A stretch of DNA of 12,577 bases from Rikenellaceae bacterium. GTDB lineage: Bacteria; Bacteroidota; Bacteroidia; Bacteroidales; UBA932. Where the stretch lies: NCBI GenBank assembly GCA_900769905.1, contig CAAGIL010000040.1, positions 1 through 12,577 on the forward strand, in the 5' to 3' direction. Positions 7,289-12,577 of this stretch are shown here, piece after piece. Under the pieces are notes generated by a model. That model did no database searches and was not told the DNA's origin. It saw only the letters and a program-made list of their open reading frames with translations. The translations under genes were made by a program, and so were the position numbers. The stretch's first letter is position 1. Every line of letters begins with the position of its first letter.

Positions 7289-7698
7289 TTCTTTTTGTCC
7301 AAGTAACTTTGCAAAATTATTGCCGCACTGATCCTGTCCACCTGTTTTTTGTCGCGACGGTCGCTCTTTTTCATTCCCCCGTCTATCATTGCCCTGTGGG
7401 CAAGCACGGAAGTGAAGCGCTCATCCTCGAGGCTGACCGGGATATCCGGAAAGGCTTTCTTCAGCACTTCCAGAAAACGGTCAACATCCGGGGCCGCCTG
7501 GGCCGGACGGCCGTCGAGATTCAGAGGATATCCGACAACAAATCGAACTATGGTCTCAGTTCGGGCGTAATTTTGGAGATATTCTATTATCTTTGCAGAT
7601 GTAACAGTCTCCATAGGGGACGCGAAGATGCCGAGAGGGTCGCTCACAGCCAGACCCGTCCTGGCGCTTCCGTAATCTATGCCAATGATTCTGTTCAT
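7285..7698 (-). CDS. ruvX: RuvX/YqgF-family nuclease (putative Holliday junction resolvase, pre-16S rRNA processing)
   Basis: This 137-residue RNase H-fold protein is of the usual family length. It begins with GIDYGSARTGLA (6-17), containing the first acidic active-site residue D8 and the DxGxxRxG pattern. VVGYPLNLDGR lies at 54-64. The acidic cluster EDERFTS (91-97) and the late motif VDRISAAIILQSYL (120-133, D121) supply the remaining carboxylates. Family members have been linked to Holliday junction resolution and to 5' maturation of 16S rRNA; which role dominates here cannot be seen. It is the first gene of the seven-gene minus-strand run, so the promoter should lie just upstream in the 46-bp divergent gap. 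It overlaps def by 4 bp. A lysine-rich tail (DKKK) ends the protein. Confidence 0.92.
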   Translation of the reverse strand: MNRIIGIDYGSARTGLAVSDPLGIFASPMETVTSAKIIEYLQNYARTETIVRFVVGYPLNLDGRPAQAAPDVDRFLEVLKKAFPDIPVSLEDERFTSVLAHRAMIDGGMKKSDRRDKKQVDRISAAIILQSYLDKKK

Positions 7699-7744
7699 CT
7701 CGCGAAATTAGTCAAAAACTACTGTTTTCGCAAAACTTTGCTTT
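7699..7744. promoter_or_regulatory. Divergent intergenic gap with weak promoter-like boxes
   Basis: These 46 bp separate ruvX (leftward) from the M23-like gene (rightward) and should contain promoters for both operons. On the plus strand, AAACTTTG at 7733-7740 matches the Bacteroidota -7 box TAnnTTTG except at its first base, but no TTTG -33 box lies at the right distance. If used, the transcript would start almost at the ATG at 7745. On the minus strand the best candidate is TAGTTTTTG, which has one base too many. GCAAA-AC-TTTGC at 7730-7741 is a short perfect inverted repeat. I see no convincing full promoter, so this call rests mainly on gene orientation. Confidence 0.4.
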
Positions 7745-8581
7745 ATGAAGAATCAAAATAAGATCTACAGACTGTCCCTCGTGGACAACGAAACGCACAA
7801 CAACGTCAAGACGATACGTTTCTCAAAAATGCGCTTCATCATCGCCGCCGTCACGGTGGTGGTGATGTCCGTGCTTCTGATTTACTGTCTGATAGCCTTC
7901 ACTCCCCTGCGCAATACCATTCCCGGCTATCCGGACGTGCAGGTGAAGAAGGTAGCCCTGGCAAACGCCATCAAGATCGACTCGTTGGAAAGCGTCATCA
8001 CGAAGTGGAACCTCTACGCCGAGAACCTCAGCCGCGTGCTGGCCGGCGAAGCTACGGTCAACTTCGACAGCATAGTCAGGCGCAGCGCCCTCCAGTACCT
8101 CTCCTCCAAGTCGGAGGAGGAGCTGCTCAGGCAGGATTCCCTGCTCAGGGAAGGGGTGCAGAGCGCTGAACGTTTCGGCGTAAGCGCCAAGGTAAGCCAG
8201 TCCCTTCCGATTGAGGGAAAGCATTTCTTCAACCCGGTCAAGGGCGTTGCGGCCAAGGAGTTCGACCGGGCGGAGCATCCGGGAATCGACATCAATACTT
8301 CCACAGGATCCATAGTCAGCGCCATACTCGAAGGCACGGTGGTGCACTCAGCCTGGAGCGAGGACCAGCAATATGTAATAATAATCCAGCACAAGGAGAA
8401 CCTGCTCAGCAGCTACAGCTTCTGCAGCAAGACCCTGGTGCGCACGGGGGATGAGGTCAAGGCCGGCACCCCTGTTGCCATGAGCGGCAGCGATGTGCAC
8501 GGCAGCAAGAGCGGAGTGCTGCACCTGGAAATGTGGCTCGACGGGGTCCCTATCGACCCGGCCAAATATTTGAGTTTATGA
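7745..8581 (+). CDS. Membrane-anchored, degenerate M23/LytM-fold protein
   Basis: This 278-residue protein has a short cytoplasmic N-terminus, one transmembrane helix (about 31-52), a helical, probably coiled region (about 70-145), and a LytM fold (about 160-278) in the periplasm. Metal ligands H178 and D182 (HPGID) and H260 can be aligned, but both catalytic histidines are gone. The YGHL position reads YSFC with F226, and the HLH motif is reduced to a single histidine in GVLHLEMW (258-264), apparently with one residue deleted. This pattern suggests a non-hydrolytic LytM domain, as in EnvC or NlpD, which activate amidases; that role is inference. The start is the first ATG of the frame and gives a sensible N-terminus. 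The stop overlaps the dxr start as ATGA, making this gene the head of the M23-dxr-rseP-DUF4837 run. Confidence 0.88.
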   Translation: MKNQNKIYRLSLVDNETHNNVKTIRFSKMRFIIAAVTVVVMSVLLIYCLIAFTPLRNTIPGYPDVQVKKVALANAIKIDSLESVITKWNLYAENLSRVLAGEATVNFDSIVRRSALQYLSSKSEEELLRQDSLLREGVQSAERFGVSAKVSQSLPIEGKHFFNPVKGVAAKEFDRAEHPGIDINTSTGSIVSAILEGTVVHSAWSEDQQYVIIIQHKENLLSSYSFCSKTLVRTGDEVKAGTPVAMSGSDVHGSKSGVLHLEMWLDGVPIDPAKYLSL

Positions 8582-9732
8582 GAAAGAGGAGAATTGCCAT
8601 ACTCGGATCCACGGGCTCGATAGGTACCCAGACCCTGGACGTGATACGCCAGCACCGCGACCTGTTCGAGGTCGAGCTGATATCTGCAAGGAGAAACGTG
8701 GCACTGCTAACCGCGCAGGCGCTGGAGTTTGACGCAGCCAACGTGGTGATATGCGAGGATTCGAAGTACAGGGAGCTGGCCGACGCCCTGGATGGAAGCG
8801 ACTGCAAGGTGTGGTCGGGCGTGGACAGCCTGTGCGAGCTGGTGAAGCTCGGGAGCGTGGACATAGTGGTCGGCGCGATGGTGGGATTCAGTGGCCTCAG
8901 GCCAACCCTGGCAGCGCTGGAAGCCGGGAAAATCGTCGCACTGGCGAACAAGGAAACCCTGGTCGCCGCCGGTCCCATCGTGATCAGGACGATGCGCGAG
9001 CACAATGCCGTGATACTCCCGGTGGACTCGGAGCACTCGGCCATTTTCCAATGCCTGCTCGCCGCCCAGGGCAACAAGGTCGAAAAGATTCACCTCACCG
9101 CATCCGGGGGCCCGTTCCGCACCTGGGAAAGGGCGAAGATTGCGGCCGCCACCGCCGGGCAGGCGCTCAAGCACCCGAACTGGGATATGGGTGCCAAGGT
9201 CACCATCGACTCCGCTACAATGATGAACAAGGGTTTCGAGGTCATCGAGGCCAAGTGGCTCTTCGATATGGATCCGGACAGGATCAATGTGGTCGTGCAT
9301 CCCGAGTCCATCATCCACTCGATGGTGGAATTCACCGACGGTGCCGTCATAGCCCAGATGGGCTGCCCGGATATGCGTGAGCCTATAGGCTTTGCGCTCA
9401 GCTTCCCGGAAAGGGTGAGCGTGGGCAACCGCAAGCTGGATTTCGCCAGCCTGGGACAGATTTCCTTCGAGGCCCCGGACCTGAAACGATTCCCTTGCCT
9501 GGAGCTCGCGTACGAGGCTATACGCCGCGGAGGCAACGCCCCCTGCGCACTGAATGCCGCGAACGAGGTGACGGTGGCAGCATATCTCAAGGGGCTCATT
9601 GGTTTCTACGACATTGCCCGCATCAACGAACGTTGCCTCAATGGCCTGGATTTTGTAGCCGAGCCAAGTCTGGAGGACATCTTCGAGACAAATCAGGAAA
9701 TAGCTTCAATCGCCGATGGTTATATTGTTTAA
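8578..9732 (+). CDS. dxr: 1-deoxy-D-xylulose 5-phosphate reductoisomerase
   Basis: Dxr converts DXP to 2-C-methyl-D-erythritol 4-phosphate with NADPH, the first committed step of the non-mevalonate isoprenoid pathway, and is the target of fosmidomycin. From the chosen start the protein has 384 residues, the usual length. Visible are the NADPH loop GSTGSIG (10-16), ANKETLV (123-129), the metal-binding DSEH with D150 and E152, the flexible-loop SGGPF (176-180), MNKGFE (216-221, with E221 as third metal ligand) and HPES (241-244). An ATG in the same frame at 8533 would add 15 residues inside the M23-like gene. I prefer 8578 because it puts MRKRRIAILGSTG right before the Rossmann loop and gives a 4-bp ATGA overlap. 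Its 3' end overlaps rseP by 17 bp. Confidence 0.96.
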   Translation: MRKRRIAILGSTGSIGTQTLDVIRQHRDLFEVELISARRNVALLTAQALEFDAANVVICEDSKYRELADALDGSDCKVWSGVDSLCELVKLGSVDIVVGAMVGFSGLRPTLAALEAGKIVALANKETLVAAGPIVIRTMREHNAVILPVDSEHSAIFQCLLAAQGNKVEKIHLTASGGPFRTWERAKIAAATAGQALKHPNWDMGAKVTIDSATMMNKGFEVIEAKWLFDMDPDRINVVVHPESIIHSMVEFTDGAVIAQMGCPDMREPIGFALSFPERVSVGNRKLDFASLGQISFEAPDLKRFPCLELAYEAIRRGGNAPCALNAANEVTVAAYLKGLIGFYDIARINERCLNGLDFVAEPSLEDIFETNQEIASIADGYIV

Positions 9733-11017
9733 GATACTGCAAGTGGTACTTGCCCTGTCCCTGCTCATCTTCGTGCACGAGCTGGGGCATTTCATGTGGG
9801 CAAAAATCTTCAGGATAAGGGTCGAGAAGTTCTACCTCTTCTTCGACATAGGAGGCAAGGCCATCGCGCGCTGGAAATGGGGCGGGACGGAGTTCGGAAT
9901 AGGCTGGCTGCCTCTCGGAGGCTACTGCAAGATTTCGGGCATGGTGGACGAATCAATGGACACAGCCCAGCTCGCTCAGGAGCCCAAGGAATGGGAGTTC
10001 CGCACCCACCCTGCCTGGCAGAGGCTGCTGGTGATGGCCGGAGGAGTGCTGAACAATGTCATCTTCGCCATACTTACCTACAGCTGCATACTAGCAATCT
10101 GGGGTCAGGCCTATATAGACAACAAGGACAGAAGCATCTATGTCAACGATTTGGCATACGAGATGGGCTTCCGCAACGGGGACCGCATCCTGAGTTTCGA
10201 CGACTATGTTCCCGAGAACTTCGGTATGCTCCAGGCCGACCTGGCGCGCAGGGACGTGAGGTCCGCGACCGTGCTCCGCGACGGGGATACCCTGCAATTG
10301 TACATAGACAGGGCCCTGATCGGAGACGTACTCAATTCGCCGCTGATGTTCGACCTTGCCCTTCCTTTCGTGGTTGATTCAGTGGTGGCAGGCGGTCCGA
10401 ACGCGGGAGGAATGCTGCAACGCGGAGACAGGATTTATGCCCTGGACGGACAGGAAGTTGAATTTCTTCAGGACTCGCGGCCCGTGCTTGAAGCGCTTTC
10501 CGGCAGGGAAATCACCGCCTCCGTAATCCGAGGCAAAGACTCTCTGGACGTGGCGGTAAAGGTGGACAGCCTAGGAAAACTTGGTGTCACCCTGGCGGGG
10601 CTGGAGGTTCAGACAATGAAATACAATGCCCTCAGCGCCATCCCTGCCGGATTCAAGCTTGCCGGCAGCACGATAGGCGGGTACCTGCGCGACCTCAAGC
10701 TTCTGTTTACCCCTTCCACAAAGGCCTACAAGTCCGTGGGAAGTTTCATTGCCATAGGCGAGGTCTTCCCTTCCACCTGGGACTGGTACCAGTTCCTCAA
10801 CATCATCGCCCTGCTTTCCATTATGCTGGCGGTGATGAACATAATTCCTGTTCCGGGGCTTGACGGAGGGCACATACTCTTTGTCCTCTACGAGATGATC
10901 AGCGGGCGCAAGCCGAGCGACAAGTTCCTGATGGTAGCGCAGATGATAGGAATGGTTCTGCTTTTTGCCCTGATGTTCCTTGCCCTGGGCAACGACATCG
11001 GAAGGCTTATGAGGTGA
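9716..11017 (+). CDS. rseP: RIP site-2 metalloprotease RseP (M50B)
   Basis: This 433-residue inner-membrane zinc protease performs intramembrane cleavage of anti-sigma factors and may clear remnant signal peptides. The first helix carries the active site HELGH (21-25: zinc ligands H21 and H25, catalytic E22). The conserved GWLPLGGY lies at 63-70. A second helix follows near 104-128. Two PDZ-like domains occupy roughly 135-205 and 215-290 in the periplasm. The C-terminal helices contain NIIPVPGLDGGH (375-386), giving third ligand D383, and a last helix near 405-424. The start ATG lies inside the end of dxr, a 17-bp overlap in another frame, and places the HELGH helix at the usual position. No anti-sigma factor gene is present in this window, so the substrate cannot be guessed from context. 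The neighbouring DUF4837 lipoprotein is 19 bp downstream. Confidence 0.95.
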   Translation: MVILFKILQVVLALSLLIFVHELGHFMWAKIFRIRVEKFYLFFDIGGKAIARWKWGGTEFGIGWLPLGGYCKISGMVDESMDTAQLAQEPKEWEFRTHPAWQRLLVMAGGVLNNVIFAILTYSCILAIWGQAYIDNKDRSIYVNDLAYEMGFRNGDRILSFDDYVPENFGMLQADLARRDVRSATVLRDGDTLQLYIDRALIGDVLNSPLMFDLALPFVVDSVVAGGPNAGGMLQRGDRIYALDGQEVEFLQDSRPVLEALSGREITASVIRGKDSLDVAVKVDSLGKLGVTLAGLEVQTMKYNALSAIPAGFKLAGSTIGGYLRDLKLLFTPSTKAYKSVGSFIAIGEVFPSTWDWYQFLNIIALLSIMLAVMNIIPVPGLDGGHILFVLYEMISGRKPSDKFLMVAQMIGMVLLFALMFLALGNDIGRLMR

Positions 11018-11036
11018 TAATAAAAGTTATTGGTAT

Positions 11037-12041
11037 ATGAAGAAATTTTTGACACTGATTCTGGCGGGAGTGCTCGCATTCGCTTCCTGCAAGAACACCG
11101 AAACCCTTCTGCCTAATGTCAGCGGAAAGGCCGGAGAGGTGATTGTGGTAATGGACAGGGAGAACTGGGAGGGAGCTCTCGGCAATTCCACCAGAGCCCT
11201 GCTCGCTGACGAGTGCCCGTTCCTGGTGCAGAGAGAGCCGCTATTCAATCTGGTGAATGTAGCTCCGACAGGTTTTGCGGACCTTTTCAAGATTCATCGC
11301 AACATCGTGATTTTCAACATCAATCCCCAGAATGACACCACCGGGCTCGTGCACAAGCGCAATGTCTGGGCCAACACCCAGGTAGTACTCCAGATCAGCG
11401 CCTACGATTCCGAGGGAGCAATCAAGCTGCTTGAGGAGAACGGGAAGACCATAGTCAATGCCATTGAACAGGCGGAAAGGGACAGGATCATAGGCAACAA
11501 CCTCAGATACGAGGAGAGGGGCATCGCTCCGCAGGTTGCCGAAGTGTTCGGAGGCTACCTGCACTTCCCTTCCGGCTACAAGGTACGCAAGGTGACTCCG
11601 GACTTCATGTGGATTGCCGACGAGAAGCAGTACGTCTATCAGGACGTGCTCATCTACCGCTACCCGGCCGAGAAGGACCACCCTTTCACTTCCGACAATA
11701 TCATACGTCACCGCAACGAGGCTCTTCAGGCCAATGTCCCGGGAATGTTTGAGAATACCTATATGACCACCAGCGACTTCTTTACCCCGCAGATCGAATA
11801 TATGAGGTATCGCGGAAGGCATTTTGTCCAGACCCGCGGAATGTGGGACGTGAAGAATGACTTTATGGGAGGGCCTTTCGTATCGCATTCCTTCTATTCC
11901 AGGGACGGACAGGACATTATAGTTGTGGAGGCCTTCGTTTATGCCCCGAGATATGACAAACGTCAATATCTCAGACAGGTAGAGTCCATTCTGTATTCCT
12001 GGGAATGGGCGGAAGATGAAAATTCCGGGGAAAACAAATAA
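11037..12041 (+). CDS. DUF4837 family lipoprotein, function unknown
   Basis: This 334-residue protein begins with a lipoprotein signal peptide: MKK, a hydrophobic core, then FASC with the lipidated cysteine at C18. The mature part is polar and has no further membrane segment, so it should sit on a membrane facing the periplasm or the cell surface. From recall of family members, I match the early segment around GEVIVVMDRENWEG (38-51), the stretch ending in KIHRNIVIFNI, and the MWGD-like MWDV region to DUF4837. This family is found in Bacteroidota and to my knowledge has no assigned role. It follows rseP after 19 bp on the same strand, an arrangement I remember from other Bacteroidales, which hints at an envelope job connected with rseP. 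I see no clear terminator after its stop. The next promoter begins 8 bp downstream. Confidence 0.85.
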   Translation: MKKFLTLILAGVLAFASCKNTETLLPNVSGKAGEVIVVMDRENWEGALGNSTRALLADECPFLVQREPLFNLVNVAPTGFADLFKIHRNIVIFNINPQNDTTGLVHKRNVWANTQVVLQISAYDSEGAIKLLEENGKTIVNAIEQAERDRIIGNNLRYEERGIAPQVAEVFGGYLHFPSGYKVRKVTPDFMWIADEKQYVYQDVLIYRYPAEKDHPFTSDNIIRHRNEALQANVPGMFENTYMTTSDFFTPQIEYMRYRGRHFVQTRGMWDVKNDFMGGPFVSHSFYSRDGQDIIVVEAFVYAPRYDKRQYLRQVESILYSWEWAEDENSGENK

Positions 12042-12048
12042 AAAATAA

Positions 12049-12079
12049 TTTGTCATTTACGGAATTATTTCTATCTTTG
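12049..12079 (+). promoter_or_regulatory. Bacteroidota-type promoter for tRNA-Glu and rpsT
   Basis: The -33 box TTTG (12049-12052) and the -7 box TATCTTTG (12072-12079) are separated by 19 bp. Both match the primary sigma factor consensus TTTG / TAnnTTTG of this phylum. Transcription should begin a few bases downstream, around 12084-12087, leaving a leader of about 32-35 nt before the mature tRNA-Glu. This is by far the best promoter in the window, as expected for a tRNA and ribosomal protein unit. Confidence 0.88.
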
Positions 12080-12113
12080 CATTCCCTTTGGTGCGTATGC
12101 CCGGAAGGGAATG
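12080..12113 (+). repeat. Perfect 9-bp inverted repeat at the tRNA-Glu/rpsT transcription start
   Basis: CATTCCCTT (12080-12088) and AAGGGAATG (12105-12113) are perfect reverse complements around a 16-nt centre. Within the centre a small GC-GTAT-GC hairpin is possible. The left arm begins directly after the -7 box, so the expected start site falls inside it. If transcription starts at its first bases the leader RNA could fold into a hairpin. If it starts later, the repeat would work only as DNA, for example as an operator. No protein binder can be named from the sequence. Confidence 0.6.
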
Positions 12114-12118
12114 AGTTC

Positions 12119-12193
12119 GGTGGGTTCGTATAACGGCTAGTACTCAAGATTTTCATTCTTGCAATAGGAGTTCGATTCTCCTACCCACTACCA
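12119..12193 (+). tRNA. tRNA-Glu (anticodon TTC), CCA encoded
   Basis: The 75-nt cloverleaf folds completely. The acceptor GGTGGGT pairs with ACCCACT (first pair G-T), the D stem is GTA/TAC, and the anticodon stem CAAGA/TCTTG holds loop TTTTCAT with anticodon TTC. The T stem AGGAG/CTCCT has loop TTCGATT. Discriminator A and a genomic CCA (12191-12193) follow. The start GGT and the TTCGT junction match other Bacteroidales tRNA-Glu genes. It lies between the strong promoter and rpsT, 22 nt before the rpsT start, so tRNA excision would leave an mRNA with a very short leader. Confidence 0.95.
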
Positions 12194-12215
12194 AAAAATT
12201 AAAAAAAGTATAATA

Positions 12216-12470
12216 ATGGCAAACACAGCTTCAGCAAAGAAGGCCGATCGTCAGAACGAGAGGCACAGACTGCATAACAGGTATTATGCAAAGACGACGA
12301 GAAATGCTATCCGCGATATCCGCAATACTACTGACAAGGCTACCGCAGAGAAGAACGCTCCAAAGGTATATGCGATGATTGACAAACTTGCAAAGATTGG
12401 CCTGATCCACAAGAACAAGGCTTCCAACCTCAAGAGCGGCATAGCAGTCTACATCAATAAACTTGCTTAA
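12216..12470 (+). CDS. rpsT: 30S ribosomal protein S20
   Basis: This 84-residue, lysine- and arginine-rich protein binds 16S rRNA early in 30S assembly. It has the usual S20 form: MANTASAKKADRQNERHRLHN at the start, long basic helices, and the closing NKASNLKSGIAVYINKLA, where the family usually has a HKNKAARRKSRL-like stretch. The length matches S20. The start ATG follows an A-rich 22-nt spacer after tRNA-Glu with no Shine-Dalgarno sequence, normal for Bacteroidota. It shares the tRNA-Glu promoter; no separate promoter is visible in the spacer. The stop TAA at 12468-12470 sits in the loop of the terminator hairpin, so the final codons are also part of the terminator stem. Confidence 0.96.
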   Translation: MANTASAKKADRQNERHRLHNRYYAKTTRNAIRDIRNTTDKATAEKNAPKVYAMIDKLAKIGLIHKNKASNLKSGIAVYINKLA

Positions 12471-12488
12471 GCGCAAGTTTATTTTTTT
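12456..12488 (+). terminator. Intrinsic terminator of the tRNA-Glu/rpsT unit
   Basis: AATAAACTTGC (12456-12466) and GCAAGTTTATT (12473-12483) form a perfect 11-bp stem with a 6-nt loop. The stem runs into a continuous T tract that ends at 12488. The left arm lies inside rpsT and the stop codon is in the loop. A ribosome finishing rpsT would cover the left arm, so termination may depend on ribosome release. Confidence 0.85.
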
Positions 12489-12501
12489 GGCAGCATAGCC
12501 T

Positions 12502-12575
12502 CGGGATGTAGCGCAGTTGGCTAGCGCACCACGTTCGGGACGTGGGGGTCGTCCGTTCGAGTCGGATCATCCCGA
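12502..12575 (+). tRNA. tRNA-Pro (anticodon CGG), CCA not encoded
   Basis: The acceptor CGGGATG pairs perfectly with CATCCCG. T8 and A9 are followed by D stem GCGC/GCGC. Anticodon stem CCACG/CGTGG holds loop TTCGGGA, giving anticodon CGG for codon CCG. The T stem GTCCG/CGGAT has loop TTCGAGT with one G-T pair. The C1-G72 pair is typical of tRNA-Pro. After discriminator A (12575) the window reads CA and ends, so the CCA tail is not in the gene and must be added. The gene begins only 13 bp after the rpsT terminator T tract. Confidence 0.93.
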
Positions 12576-12577
12576 CA

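Noticed and set aside
7304..7319. Abutting -7-like boxes, TAACTTTG on plus and TAATTTTG on minus, at the ruvX/def junction.
   Set aside because: Neither has a -33 box at a usable distance, and the boxes lie in coding sequence. The minus-strand box could be a weak internal promoter for def, but there is no further support.
7588..7595. TATCTTTG, a perfect -7 box on the plus strand inside ruvX.
   Set aside because: The nearest TTTG is only 12 bp upstream, too close for a -33 box, and no plus-strand gene follows. A six-base fixed pattern is expected several times by chance in both strands of this window.
8533..8577. An upstream extension of Dxr by 15 residues.
   Set aside because: The ATG at 8578 gives the family length and an ATGA overlap. 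The extra residues are a shadow of the M23-like gene.
11018..11036. Possible promoter or terminator between rseP and the DUF4837 gene.
   Set aside because: The 19 bp hold only an AATAA/TTATT mini-hairpin and no TAnnTTTG box, so co-transcription is more likely.

Overview
This window looks like core chromosome from a bacterium of the order Bacteroidales (phylum Bacteroidota) with moderately high G+C, judged by eye. Four things point there. The promoter in front of the tRNA-Glu is a textbook Bacteroidota type (TTTG, 19 bp, TATCTTTG). Start codons lack Shine-Dalgarno sequences. Several proteins belong to families largely confined to this phylum (the BT_3928-type DoxX/thioredoxin-like protein and the DUF4837 lipoprotein). 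The gene orders dxr-rseP-DUF4837 and tRNA-Glu-rpsT are ones I know from Bacteroidales. I cannot name a genus. I see no insertion sequence, phage gene, CRISPR array or toxin-antitoxin pair.

Layout. (1) 28-1845, plus strand: a sugar-nucleotidyltransferase-like protein and a CPBP-type membrane protease, 3 bp apart. (2) 1804-7698, minus strand: one tight seven-gene run, read right to left as ruvX, def, a phosphomanno/phosphoglucomutase, a secreted M23-LysM peptidase, tmk, a BT_3928-type membrane protein and folP. Every junction is between a 23-bp overlap and a 5-bp gap, so this is very probably one operon. Its last gene overlaps the end of the CPBP gene tail-to-tail by 42 bp. (3) 7699-7744: a 46-bp divergent gap that must hold promoters for both directions. 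(4) 7745-12041, plus strand: a membrane-anchored LytM-like protein that has lost its catalytic histidines, then dxr, rseP and a DUF4837 lipoprotein. The first three genes overlap, and the last follows after 19 bp. (5) 12042-12577: a strong promoter with an inverted repeat just downstream, tRNA-Glu(TTC), rpsT with its stop codon inside the terminator hairpin, and tRNA-Pro(CGG) up to the window edge.

The genes serve housekeeping and envelope needs. These are nucleotide and folate supply (tmk, folP), protein N-terminus processing (def), DNA and rRNA maintenance (ruvX), sugar phosphates for surface glycans (the mutase and perhaps the nucleotidyltransferase), isoprenoid precursors (dxr), peptidoglycan remodelling (two M23-fold proteins) and intramembrane proteolysis (rseP, CPBP). 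I found no clearly new biological system. The points most worth a second look are the inverted repeat at the tRNA-Glu start site, the pairing of an intact and a degenerate LytM protein at the heads of divergent operons, the remodelled C-terminal part of FolP, and the overlapped convergent gene ends.
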